Shown: positions 9,481 to 18,886 of the stretch, piece after piece
Numbering within the stretch: the stretch's first letter is position 1
Layout of the letters: every line of letters begins with the position of its first letter
Assembly (NCBI GenBank): GCA_009930355.1
Contig: RZYK01000002.1
Span: forward strand, 1-44,128
Reading direction: 5' to 3'
DNA length: 44,128 nucleotides
Origin: Campylobacterota bacterium
GTDB taxonomy: Bacteria > Campylobacterota > Campylobacteria > Campylobacterales > Sulfurospirillaceae
Translations under genes and position numbers: made by a program
The notes under the pieces: generated by a model
Told to the model about the DNA's origin: nothing
The model's input: only the letters and a program-made list of their open reading frames with translations
Databases searched by the model: none

Positions 9481-10116
9481 ATGAAAAAAAGTTTGTTAGC
9501 TTTTATGGCTATTATCGGATTAAGTGCGCCTTTAGCGGCACATCAGTTGTGGTTGGAGCGTGAGGGCTCTGTGCTTCACGAATACTTTGGTCATTGGCTA
9601 GCTTTTAAAGAAAAGGCAGATGGTAAGCGTTTGGATGCGATTAAAGGCGTTGCGCTCAGTCCTAAAGATGCGTATCTTAAAACCGTACGAGGTGAAGATG
9701 GCATTGCCATTTTTGTCAATAAAGTAGGCGATATGGGTGTGACTGAAGTCATGACCCCTCGGAAGGGAAAATTTGTTGATTTTACCGTGCGTACTATTTT
9801 TCTAGCCCGTGAGGGACGCAGTGAGAGTAAAACACTTTTAGCCCTCGATATGGTTCCAGAATCACCAAATAGTAACACGTTTACGTTAATGTTGGATGGC
9901 AAAGCGCTTCCTAAAGCAAAAGTTTCACTCAAGGCTCCTAATACATGGAGTAAAAATTTTATGAGTGATGAAGCAGGAAAGGTAACCCTTCAAACCCCAT
10001 GGTTGGGTAATTATGTCGCACAACTGGACTACACCGATAAAACCAAAGGTGAGGCTGAGGGGATTGCGTATGATCAGACCAATTATGTCATGACCTTGCA
10101 TTTTAGTGTGAAATAA
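9481..10116 (+). CDS. DUF4198 / NikK-like secreted protein
   Basis: Signal peptide MKKSLLAFMAIIGLSAPLAA then HQLWLEREG; DUF4198-like C-terminus. Confidence 0.75.
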   Translation: MKKSLLAFMAIIGLSAPLAAHQLWLEREGSVLHEYFGHWLAFKEKADGKRLDAIKGVALSPKDAYLKTVRGEDGIAIFVNKVGDMGVTEVMTPRKGKFVDFTVRTIFLAREGRSESKTLLALDMVPESPNSNTFTLMLDGKALPKAKVSLKAPNTWSKNFMSDEAGKVTLQTPWLGNYVAQLDYTDKTKGEAEGIAYDQTNYVMTLHFSVK

Positions 10117-10121
10117 GGCTG

Positions 10122-10150
10122 GAAAATGGCACATCAACGTGCCGTTTTCT
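10122..10150 (+). terminator. Hairpin after DUF4198 gene
   Basis: GAAAATGGCAC-atcaac-GTGCCGTTTTC followed by TTTTT. Confidence 0.6.
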
Positions 10151-10182
10151 TTTTACATGTAAAGCTATTTTGGAGAAAAAAA

Positions 10183-10491
10183 ATGAAAAAAAGTATAGCA
10201 GTGATAGGAATAATGACTCTTTTAGGAAGCAGTGCATTTGCGCACACAGCGCTCATGAGTTGCATGGAAAATGCGGATGCGACCATTACCTGCGAAGCGG
10301 GATTTAGTGATGGTTCCAGTGCGGCAGGGGTGATGTTTAAAGTGGTGCAAGAGGGAAAGGTTGTTTTTGAGAAGAAGTTTGATGAGAACAGCGAGATTAC
10401 CTTTAAAAAGCCACAAGGCGAATACACTGCACTTCTTGATGGTGGCGATGGGCATAGTTTGAGTATTCCTAGTCGCTCCATTTTAAAATAA
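10183..10491 (+). CDS. Small secreted NikL-like protein
   Basis: ATG 10183; signal peptide MKKSIAVIGIMTLLGSSAFA then HTALMSC...TCEAGFSDGSSAAGV...LLDGGDGHSL. Paralogue of 15818-16120. Confidence 0.65.
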   Translation: MKKSIAVIGIMTLLGSSAFAHTALMSCMENADATITCEAGFSDGSSAAGVMFKVVQEGKVVFEKKFDENSEITFKKPQGEYTALLDGGDGHSLSIPSRSILK

Positions 10492-10513
10492 TCTCTTTAC
10501 ATGTAAAAAGGGG

Positions 10514-12577
10514 TTGTACGTAATGCAAAGATACCTTATAGGAAGTTTGATTGCCAGTGTGGCTTTGTATGCCAATGAGGTACAATTTTTGGATGAAATT
10601 GTTACCATTGGTACGAAGAGTGAAAAGAGCGTAAGTGAACAGACCACGCAAGTTGAGCTTATTACGCAAGAAGAGATTGAAAACTCAGGGGCGAGTAATC
10701 TCTCAGACGTTTTAAATGCCACCCCTTCTGTATACGTTGCGCCCTCTGGGAAAACGATAAGTATTCGAGGGATGGGGCATTCTGATACGCTTTTGCTCAT
10801 CGATGGCAAACGGGTCAATGGAGAGTTTGCAAAAACCTATGAGTTAGAGCGAATTCCCTCAGGGATGATTGAGCGGATTGAGATTTTAAAAGGGAGTTCA
10901 AGTCTTCTTTATGGAAGTGATGCAATGGGTGGAGTTATTAACATCATTACCAAAAAACCTTCCAATGAGGATGTGAGTGGCAATGTGCAAGTGATTGGAG
11001 GCAAAGAGAAAGAGAGTGTGGACACCTTTGTTTCAGGCAGGGTCGATAAACTCTCTTATACATTTTATGCCAACTATCTCAACCGTGATGCCTACTTAAA
11101 ATCTAAAAAAACAGATGTCAAAGTGATGCAAGCAGGCGTCGAAAAATCCCCCTCAACGCTTAGCGGAGCTGGTGGATGGGCAAGTTTACGCAGCAATCTT
11201 TCAAACAGTTACACCATCAGTAACGACTATACCGATAATTTAGAAACAAAAAATGTAGGTGGCTCTTTAGCGTATGATTTTAGTGATTTTTTTAGAGCCT
11301 ATATCGAAGCTTCCTATCTTAAAGAGAAAAAAGATGGGCTTTATGTGAGTGAAAGCTATGCGACCAACTATACAAATGCGGGCAATACCATTATGGCAAA
11401 GTACATTCCTGCGCACCAATACGATGATAATGAGCGTTTTAATATCGCCACAGGGTTTGATTATCATCCCAGTGATATGCTTAAACTTACCTACAATCTT
11501 GCCTATTCGCGGTATGAAAAAGATAGAAAAGTCTATACCCCGTTGTGGAGTGAGTTAGGCTACGCTTCCAAAGAAGCTTCCAAATCCAGTCTGAATGTCT
11601 CAACCCTAGAATACCTCACCAATGACGCTCAACTCACATGGACGCTGGATCAAAATAACCGCATTATTACAGGAGCGGAGCACCGTATTCATGATGCCAA
11701 ATCTACTGCATATAACGTGGATGATAGAACCTATACAGGGGCTTTTGTCCAACACGAATATACGCCTTTTGAAAAGCTTCATTTTGTTTATGGTGTGCGT
11801 TACGATAGAACTTCTACCGATGAAGAAGAGACTTCATTGAGTGTTGGGGCGACGTATGACCTTTTGGAGCGTTTAAAGCTTAGAGCCAGTTATGCTCAAG
11901 GCTTTCGAAGTCCTGATGATAGAGAACTCTATGTCAATCAAACCAACCCTAATGGCAGAAAAATGTTAGGCGCAACCGTCATTGATGCGAGTGCTGGGAA
12001 GAACTCACAATACGACTTAAAGTCTGAAACAAGTGAAACGTTTGAAATAGGCTTTTTAACACACGGCGATAGTTGGATGTTAGATGTGGCAGCTTTCAAT
12101 ACGACCATTGATGATAGAATCTCCCAAGTTGCTTATACCACAGGAGGTCTCAACTATAACACCTTTGAAAACATTAGCGATAGCGAAATTAAGGGCGTTG
12201 AGGCGAAGTTTGATGTGGGATTGCATGAGACTCTTTGGCTTCAATTAGGCTACACCTACCAAGATGCACAAAACAAAACAGCGCACACTAAACTCTCAGA
12301 TGTGCCAAAACGTATAGCAAGCCTAAGTCTTAGCTATGCACCTATTAAAAACCTTGAGTTTCGCTCAACCACCAAGTATATCGGTGAGCAAGAGGGCATT
12401 GATGGAGAAGATGTGGGAGGTTTTAGTGTGACCAATGTTAAGGTCATTGCTAAGGAATTTTTCAAAAATACGGATATTTTTGCAGGCGTAGATAATGTGT
12501 TTGAAAAGAGAACCCCTGAATACTTAGGGTTGTTACCTGAATTTGCTTACTATGTAGGTTTTAATTATAAATTTTAG
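10514..12577 (+). CDS. TonB-dependent outer-membrane receptor
   Basis: 687 aa, plug domain motifs (ISIRGMGHSDTLLLIDGKRVNG, SSLLYGSDAMGGVINIITKKP), barrel ending FNYKF. Confidence 0.9.
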   Translation: MYVMQRYLIGSLIASVALYANEVQFLDEIVTIGTKSEKSVSEQTTQVELITQEEIENSGASNLSDVLNATPSVYVAPSGKTISIRGMGHSDTLLLIDGKRVNGEFAKTYELERIPSGMIERIEILKGSSSLLYGSDAMGGVINIITKKPSNEDVSGNVQVIGGKEKESVDTFVSGRVDKLSYTFYANYLNRDAYLKSKKTDVKVMQAGVEKSPSTLSGAGGWASLRSNLSNSYTISNDYTDNLETKNVGGSLAYDFSDFFRAYIEASYLKEKKDGLYVSESYATNYTNAGNTIMAKYIPAHQYDDNERFNIATGFDYHPSDMLKLTYNLAYSRYEKDRKVYTPLWSELGYASKEASKSSLNVSTLEYLTNDAQLTWTLDQNNRIITGAEHRIHDAKSTAYNVDDRTYTGAFVQHEYTPFEKLHFVYGVRYDRTSTDEEETSLSVGATYDLLERLKLRASYAQGFRSPDDRELYVNQTNPNGRKMLGATVIDASAGKNSQYDLKSETSETFEIGFLTHGDSWMLDVAAFNTTIDDRISQVAYTTGGLNYNTFENISDSEIKGVEAKFDVGLHETLWLQLGYTYQDAQNKTAHTKLSDVPKRIASLSLSYAPIKNLEFRSTTKYIGEQEGIDGEDVGGFSVTNVKVIAKEFFKNTDIFAGVDNVFEKRTPEYLGLLPEFAYYVGFNYKF

Positions 12578-12585
12578 GAGAGAAA

Positions 12586-13002
12586 ATGAAAAAAATTGTT
12601 TTAGCCATGCTGTGTGTTTGTGTTTCTTTGATGGCAGAGGGGAAAAATCAAGCGTTTATTATTCATGATTTAATTACGCTAGAGATGCCTGGTGGTGCGA
12701 TTAAAAGTGGGGCATTGGAGCTCAGTGGCGATCAAGTGATTCGTATTTCCAAAGAGGTAAGACCCATCATGCATGAGACCTATCAATCAAAAATCAACGA
12801 AGCCTTTGGTTTGGAAAAGCGGGTGCAAAAACTGCTTCAACAAGGAAAATCCAAAGAAGATGTCAAAGCATATCTGGACCAAATTAGTGCTATTAAGCGA
12901 GAAGCAATGGATATTAAAATAGATGCCTATAAAACCTTTCAAGCGATTTTAACGCCTGAACAGTGGCAACGTTATTTAGCATTGAGTGAGCGTCAAAAGT
13001 AA
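12586..13002 (+). CDS. Secreted Spy/CpxP-like protein
   Basis: 138 aa, signal peptide, helical, ILTPEQWQRY (LTxxQ-like). Confidence 0.5.
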   Translation: MKKIVLAMLCVCVSLMAEGKNQAFIIHDLITLEMPGGAIKSGALELSGDQVIRISKEVRPIMHETYQSKINEAFGLEKRVQKLLQQGKSKEDVKAYLDQISAIKREAMDIKIDAYKTFQAILTPEQWQRYLALSERQK

Positions 13003-13117
13003 AACAGTGATGAATTTCAAAGAGAATAGGCATGTTTAAATTGAAAATAGCTATCAAAGTTATCTTCTTTTAAGTTGAGTTTGCTTATCATTTCTGAATC
13101 AAAAGTAAGGATAAAGT

Positions 13118-13342
13118 ATGCATTTAGGTGAACTGAGAAAAGGGCAAAAGTGTACATTAGTTGCGATTCATAGTGTGGGAAAATTGAAGCAAAAATTATT
13201 AGATATGGGGTTTATTTTTGGAGCAGACATTGAAGTTGTTAGAGAAGCTCCTTTGTATGACCCGATGGAGCTGCGCATTCAAAATTATCTTGTTAGCCTA
13301 AGACGTAATGAAGCAACTCTTTTAGAGGTGAAAGTTTTATGA
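13118..13342 (+). CDS. feoA: FeoA
   Basis: 74 aa SH3-like protein directly upstream of and overlapping feoB. Confidence 0.9.
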   Translation: MHLGELRKGQKCTLVAIHSVGKLKQKLLDMGFIFGADIEVVREAPLYDPMELRIQNYLVSLRRNEATLLEVKVL

Positions 13343-15798
13343 TAAAAGTCGCACTTGCGGGGCAGCCAAATTGTGGAAAATCAACGATTTTCAATCTTGT
13401 CAGTGGTATTCATCAGCATGTTGCGAACTATCCAGGGGTTACCGTTGATAAAAAAGTAGGGCGTTTTGACTATAAAGATAAAAAAATTGAAATAGTAGAT
13501 TTACCAGGGACGTACTCGTTTAGCTCCTATTCACTTGAAGAGCGGGTGGCTAAGGATTTTTTATACGATGAGTCGCCTGATATTATTGTAAACATTGTGG
13601 ATGCTTCCAACATCAAACGCCATCTTTACCTCACGTTTCAGTTGCTTGAGATTGGTATTCCTGTGGTGATTGTCTTAAACATGATGGATGTCGCAAGTCG
13701 TAGAGGCATTTATATAGATGCACCTAAAATACAAGAGATGTTAGGTGCGCCTGTGGTGTGTGCGAGTGGTGCCAAAGGTGAGGGCGGTGAAGCGATTATG
13801 GAAGCCATTGTCTTAGCATACCAGCAAAAAGAGCAGTATCAAAATTTTAAGATTAATTATGAAGAGCTAGAAGTGTTTATTCACGAGATTGAGGCTGAAA
13901 TAGCCGAGGTCAATCTTCCTTTAAACAGACGCTGGATGGCGATTAAGATTTTAGAGGAAGATAGAGCGCTTGTGGAGAAATTAGGCTCTCATTTTACCCA
14001 TTTGCAAGAAAAAGCTAAAGCGTGTGAAGAGCGTTTTCATGCGACGTATGATAAAGATATTAGCGCATTTTTAGCGGCGATTCGTTATGACTCAGCCGAT
14101 GTTATTTTTCATAAGTGTGTGAAAGTGACCAAACTGCACGAAGAGACATTAACGGATAAAGTTGATAAAATCGTTTTAAACCGTTGGCTCGCCTTTCCTA
14201 TTTTATTGCTGGTGATGTTTCTAGTCTATGAGCTTTCCATCGTGTATGGGTACAAGCTGACCGATTACACGTGGCCACTTTTAGCCATGTTTAAAAATTT
14301 TGTGATAGACATATTGCCTGAGCCTGATTTGATTCGTGTGCCAATGATGACAGATTTGTCGATTTGGATGCTCAACAGTGCGATTGCATTGATTAACTAC
14401 ATTCCTATCTTTTTTATTCTCTTTGCGTTGATTGCGATTATGGAAGATGTGGGCTATATGCCACGCCTTGCGTTTATTTTGGATAAGGTCTTTAAAAAAT
14501 TTGGGCTTCACGGTCAATCTACCCTTTCTCTGGTTTTAGGTGGAGCAATGGTAGGCGGGTGCGCAGTTCCAGGAGTCATGTCTACCAAAGGCATTGCTGA
14601 TGAGAGAGCGAGAATGGCTACGATTTTAGCGGTTCCTTATATGAACTGTTTGGCAAAAGTTCCCTTTTATACCCTGCTTTTGGGAGCATTTTTTAAAGAA
14701 GAGATGGGCTTGATGATGTTTTATATCTCGACGGTCACCCTTTTTATTGCGCTCATTGTCTCCAAATTTTTAACCAGTACCGTTTTAAAAAATAGAGAAA
14801 CGGCTCCGTTTGTCATGGAATTACCACCGTATCATTTACCCACCTTTAAAGGGGTGATTATTCGTTCGGCACAAAGGGTGTGGGTTTATATTAATAAAGT
14901 AGTAACCATTGTTTTAGCCGTGGCGATTGTTCTCTTTGCGATGTTACAGTTTCCAGGCTTAAGTGCGGAAGCGCAGCAAAAATACGATGAAAAAATAGTA
15001 CAAGCGCTCAGTACCTTTGATACAAAAGTCAAAAAATCTTCTTATTATGAGAGGGTCGATACGAAAGAAGAGGTTTCAGCGCTTATTAATTACTACGATA
15101 ACTACAAAGCCAAACGTATGGTTGTCTCCGGTGCAGAGGGGGCAAAAAGCGTGGATGAGTCATTTTTGAAAAAAGATGCAAAGCTTTTTATTTTCGTCAA
15201 ACCTGAAAACGATAAAGATGCCAAAATGATCAATAGCGCTTTGCGTCAGATATCCAATGTTCGTAAAGATGTGTTGCGTCAAATTAAAAACGAAAAAATT
15301 GAAAATAGCTTTTTGGGAATGGTGGGACATTCCATGGAGCCCGTGACACAGTTTGCAGGATTTGATTGGAAGATTAACGTGGCGTTTTTAAGCTCTTTTG
15401 CTGCACGTGAGAGTGCGGTAGCCACGCTGGGTTCTTTGTATGAAAATAATAAAGCAGATTCCAAACGTGCGGAAGAAGCGATGTATGAGAATAGTGGATA
15501 TACGCCATTACATGCTGTGGCGATTATTATTTTTATGATTTTAACGCCTCCTTGTATTGCGACGATGATTGTAGTAAAAATGCAGTCTAACAGTTACAAA
15601 TGGATGTTCTTTGCGATTTTATTTCCCATTAGTTTAGGTATCGTTATCTCATCATTTCTCTTCTCTTTTGGCTCCGTAGCGGGTTGGAGTGGCGTTGAGG
15701 CGATGAGTTATTTTTATGTAGCCATTGTCTTTTTAGCCTTATTTTTAGGCTTGATGCCAAATCGCCAAAACGGCTGGTTTGGCGGATTTAGAAATTAA
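13339..15798 (+). CDS. feoB: FeoB ferrous iron transporter
   Basis: 819 aa, G1 GQPNCGKST, DLPGTYSFSSYS, Gate motifs, C-terminal TM region. Confidence 0.97.
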   Translation: MIKVALAGQPNCGKSTIFNLVSGIHQHVANYPGVTVDKKVGRFDYKDKKIEIVDLPGTYSFSSYSLEERVAKDFLYDESPDIIVNIVDASNIKRHLYLTFQLLEIGIPVVIVLNMMDVASRRGIYIDAPKIQEMLGAPVVCASGAKGEGGEAIMEAIVLAYQQKEQYQNFKINYEELEVFIHEIEAEIAEVNLPLNRRWMAIKILEEDRALVEKLGSHFTHLQEKAKACEERFHATYDKDISAFLAAIRYDSADVIFHKCVKVTKLHEETLTDKVDKIVLNRWLAFPILLLVMFLVYELSIVYGYKLTDYTWPLLAMFKNFVIDILPEPDLIRVPMMTDLSIWMLNSAIALINYIPIFFILFALIAIMEDVGYMPRLAFILDKVFKKFGLHGQSTLSLVLGGAMVGGCAVPGVMSTKGIADERARMATILAVPYMNCLAKVPFYTLLLGAFFKEEMGLMMFYISTVTLFIALIVSKFLTSTVLKNRETAPFVMELPPYHLPTFKGVIIRSAQRVWVYINKVVTIVLAVAIVLFAMLQFPGLSAEAQQKYDEKIVQALSTFDTKVKKSSYYERVDTKEEVSALINYYDNYKAKRMVVSGAEGAKSVDESFLKKDAKLFIFVKPENDKDAKMINSALRQISNVRKDVLRQIKNEKIENSFLGMVGHSMEPVTQFAGFDWKINVAFLSSFAARESAVATLGSLYENNKADSKRAEEAMYENSGYTPLHAVAIIIFMILTPPCIATMIVVKMQSNSYKWMFFAILFPISLGIVISSFLFSFGSVAGWSGVEAMSYFYVAIVFLALFLGLMPNRQNGWFGGFRN

Positions 15799-15817
15799 AC
15801 TTTATAAAGGAGAAAAA

Positions 15818-16120
15818 ATGTTTCGAAAAAGTGTATTTGGTATTTTAGTTGCTGCAAGTTCTTTGTTGGCACACTCTGCGATTATGAATTGCTTTGATAA
15901 TGGTGATGGCACAATCACATGTGAGGGTGGCTTTAGTGATGGCAGCAGTGCGAGTGGTGTAGAATTTAGAGTGGAGCAAGATGGCAAGGTTCTTATCAAA
16001 GATAAAATGAGCAAAAACAGTGAGGTTACTTTTAAAAAACCAAGTGGTACGTACACGGCTATCTTTAATGCAGGCGAGGGACATCAAGTCGTCATTAATG
16101 GTAAAGATATTGTTCAATAG
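15818..16120 (+). CDS. Small secreted NikL-like protein, paralogue of 10183-10491
   Basis: ATG 15818; MFRKSVFGILVAASSLLA then HSAIMNC...ITCEGGFSDGSSASGV...NAGEGHQV. Confidence 0.65.
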   Translation: MFRKSVFGILVAASSLLAHSAIMNCFDNGDGTITCEGGFSDGSSASGVEFRVEQDGKVLIKDKMSKNSEVTFKKPSGTYTAIFNAGEGHQVVINGKDIVQ

Positions 16121-16126
16121 GCTTTG

Positions 16127-16151
16127 ATGCTCTTTTTTGGGAGCATTTTTT
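16127..16151 (+). terminator. Rho-independent terminator
   Basis: ATGCTC-ttttttgg-GAGCAT followed by TTTTT. Confidence 0.6.
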
Positions 16152-16198
16152 ATGATTTTTAAATGATAGTAATTATTAACATTATATAAGGAGTTTTT

Positions 16199-17020
16199 AT
16201 GACAAAAAGTTTTCTTAAGGTTGCGTTGGTTTCTTCCGTGATTGCTTCAAGTGCATTAGCACATTTTCAAATGCTTTATACGCCAAATATGGCACTTGAA
16301 AAAGGTGGCAAGATAGAATTACGCCATGTTTTTACCCATCCGTTTGCGGATGAACACACCATGGATATGGGCAAACAACATGATAGCGATGCATTAGCAC
16401 CTGTGGTAGATTTTTTTGCTATCAACAAAGAGCAAAAAACGGATTTGAAATCAACCCTTAAAGAGATTACCTTTAAAGGCAATCATAACAGTGGTAAAGG
16501 CTTTGCCTCTGAGTACAAAGCGCAAAAAATGGGGGATCACATTTTGGTCTTAACTCCTGCTCCGTATTATGAAAAAGGTGAAGATGCGTACATCCAGCAA
16601 ATTACCAAAACCATTGTCAACGTAGCAGGGACACCAACGGATTGGGATACAGATTTGGGGCTTAAAGCGGAAATTGTTCCTTTAACCAAACCTTACGCTA
16701 TTTGGGCGGGTGGCAGTTTTACGGGTGTGGTGAAATCCAATGGACAACCCGTACCCTTTGCTGAAATCGAGGTAGAGTATGTCAATCGAGATGTGGATCT
16801 AAAAACCAATAGCATGGGAAAAGATCGCGTCAAAGCACCTCAAGATGCGTTTGTCACCATGGGTATTAAAGCCAATAAAGACGGTGAATTTACCTTTGCA
16901 ATTCCAAAAGCAGGTTTTTGGGGGTTTGCGGCACTAGGTGTTGGTCCTGATAAAGAGTATAAAGGCAAAGAGTTAAGTCAAGATGCCGTCATTTGGGTGG
17001 AAGCAAAACCGATGAAATAA
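16199..17020 (+). CDS. DUF4198 / NikK-like secreted protein
   Basis: Signal peptide MTKSFLKVALVSSVIASSALA then HFQMLYTP; 273 aa DUF4198 architecture. Confidence 0.8.
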   Translation: MTKSFLKVALVSSVIASSALAHFQMLYTPNMALEKGGKIELRHVFTHPFADEHTMDMGKQHDSDALAPVVDFFAINKEQKTDLKSTLKEITFKGNHNSGKGFASEYKAQKMGDHILVLTPAPYYEKGEDAYIQQITKTIVNVAGTPTDWDTDLGLKAEIVPLTKPYAIWAGGSFTGVVKSNGQPVPFAEIEVEYVNRDVDLKTNSMGKDRVKAPQDAFVTMGIKANKDGEFTFAIPKAGFWGFAALGVGPDKEYKGKELSQDAVIWVEAKPMK

Positions 17021-17024
17021 AGAG

Positions 17025-17050
17025 AAAGAGAGGAACTTTCCTCTCTTTTT
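17025..17050 (+). terminator. Rho-independent terminator
   Basis: AAAGAGAGGAA-ct-TTCCTCTCTTT plus T-tract. Confidence 0.7.
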
Positions 17051-17061
17051 AGAGGATATCT

Positions 17062-18189
17062 GTGATACAAAAACACTTTTTTTCAACTTACTCGAATCGT
17101 TTTTTTATCTTTTTTGTTGTGCTAGGAGTTTTTTTGTATGGTGGATGGAGACTTTTAGAGAGTCACGAAAAAATCAAAAGCATTGCTAAAGATGAAATGG
17201 TGATGCTCTATAAAATAGTTTTAAAACTTTCGCACCCAAACATTTTTCATTCTGTAAGTATTGAAAATGAAGCGTATGAGAGCCAAAAAGAATTTTTTGA
17301 TGAGTATCAAAAAATCACACCCTATGCTCTAGCACAAGCGTCTCACGAAAAACTCCCTTTTGCCTTAACTCTTCATTTTTTTACTAAAGAGAGTTTACCC
17401 GCTGAATTACAAGGAGACTTAAAGGCTTTAGAAAAGAGTCCTTATGTTTATAAACAGATACCATTTCATATCACGCTTTTGGGAAAGGTTGGGGAAGATG
17501 GGTATCTTTTCATTCAAAAAGAAGCACGCAATCTAGAAAGTCTCTTACGTGTCATTAGGGATAGGGTATGGGAAATGGGTTTTATACTTTGTATGACACT
17601 GGGTGCTCTTTTGTTTGCTTATTATGAGGCATGGACATACCATCGAAAAAAAGAGAGTATGGAAGCTGAATACCTCTATTTGGAAGAAGATGCGAAGAAA
17701 TTAGCCTTTGTCGATACTCTCACAGGTGTTGCAAGTCGGCTCAAATTGTCACAGTCTTTGGATGATTTGATTGAAAATGCCAAACGCTTTTCTCAACCGT
17801 TCTCACTTATTTTGTGTGATTTGGATCATTTTAAACGCATTAACGATACCTATGGGCATGATTATGGAGATGAGGTTTTACAAAGCGTTGCTAAGGTTTT
17901 AGAGCATAATTTACGAAAAAGTGACATTATCGCACGTTGGGGTGGTGAAGAATTTATACTGCTTTTACCAATGGCGCATTTAAAATCTGCGATTAAAACT
18001 GCAGATAAATTACGCAGGAGTATTTGTGTTTCCTCGTCGGATACGTTAGCTTATGTGACATGTTCATTTGGGGTTGTAGAGTATCAAATAGGAGAAGATA
18101 CTCAGAGGCTTTTTAAAAGAGTCGATACGCTTTTATATGAAGCAAAAAAGGCAGGGCGTAACTGCATTAAATATGAAAAAAAAGGATAA
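17062..18189 (+). CDS. GGDEF diguanylate cyclase, membrane-anchored
   Basis: Two TM segments flanking a periplasmic domain, RKSDIIARWGGEEF (I-site RxxD five residues before GGEEF). Confidence 0.9.
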   Translation: MIQKHFFSTYSNRFFIFFVVLGVFLYGGWRLLESHEKIKSIAKDEMVMLYKIVLKLSHPNIFHSVSIENEAYESQKEFFDEYQKITPYALAQASHEKLPFALTLHFFTKESLPAELQGDLKALEKSPYVYKQIPFHITLLGKVGEDGYLFIQKEARNLESLLRVIRDRVWEMGFILCMTLGALLFAYYEAWTYHRKKESMEAEYLYLEEDAKKLAFVDTLTGVASRLKLSQSLDDLIENAKRFSQPFSLILCDLDHFKRINDTYGHDYGDEVLQSVAKVLEHNLRKSDIIARWGGEEFILLLPMAHLKSAIKTADKLRRSICVSSSDTLAYVTCSFGVVEYQIGEDTQRLFKRVDTLLYEAKKAGRNCIKYEKKG

Positions 18190-18192
18190 AAA

Positions 18193-18333
18193 ATGTTGGA
18201 AAATATTTTTTTAGGAGTGATAACATTAGGGGCGTTATACTATTTGTATCGCATACTCTTTAAAACTAAAGGGTGTGGGTGTGGCAAAGATGGTTGCAAT
18301 GTTAAAAAAGAGGTCAGTAAGAAAGATAAATAG
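18193..18333 (+). CDS. FeoB-associated Cys-rich membrane peptide
   Basis: 46 aa, not in the ORF track: MLENIFLGVITLGALYYLYRILFKTKGCGCGKDGCNVKKEVSKKDK. Confidence 0.75.
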   Translation: MLENIFLGVITLGALYYLYRILFKTKGCGCGKDGCNVKKEVSKKDK

Positions 18334-18414
18334 TATATTAGTTAATAATTATTCTTATTTAAGAAAAATATGCTATAATTTTTCCGTCAATAAAATATAT
18401 TTAAGGAGTCTATC

Positions 18415-18852
18415 ATGTCAAAAGTCATTAAACAATTACAAGAGATTCAAGCGAACAGTCACATTTTATACGTCACTTTTCATAACTATCATTGGAATGT
18501 TAAAGGGATGCAATTTTTCCCAGTCCATGAGATGACAGAAAAACTTTACGATGCGATGTCAGAGGTTTTTGATGATACTGCGGAGCGTATTTTACAACTT
18601 GGGGGTAAGCCTCTCGTTACTCTTTCTGAAATTGTAGCTGTTGCGACTTTTAAAGAAGAGACTCAAAGCTCATTTGAAGCTAAAGAAGTGATTGCCCATG
18701 TGGTTAAGGCATTAGAAGCGATGCTTGCAGGATGGGTTAAACTCTCAAAACTTGCAGAAGAGGTTCGTGATACCACTACGATGGCGATGGCAGATGAAAA
18801 AGTCGCCGAGCTTGAAAAACAACTTTGGATGTACAAAGCAACCCTTGCCTAA
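18415..18852 (+). CDS. dps: Dps-like ferritin
   Basis: 145 aa, NSHILYVTFHNYHWNVKG and DDTAERILQLGGKP motifs. Confidence 0.9.
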   Translation: MSKVIKQLQEIQANSHILYVTFHNYHWNVKGMQFFPVHEMTEKLYDAMSEVFDDTAERILQLGGKPLVTLSEIVAVATFKEETQSSFEAKEVIAHVVKALEAMLAGWVKLSKLAEEVRDTTTMAMADEKVAELEKQLWMYKATLA

Positions 18853-18858
18853 TCTTCA

Positions 18859-18886
18859 AAGCACACGTGAAAACGTGTGCTTTTTT
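18859..18886 (+). terminator. Rho-independent terminator of dps
   Basis: AAGCACACGT-gaaa-ACGTGTGCTTTTTT. Confidence 0.9.
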
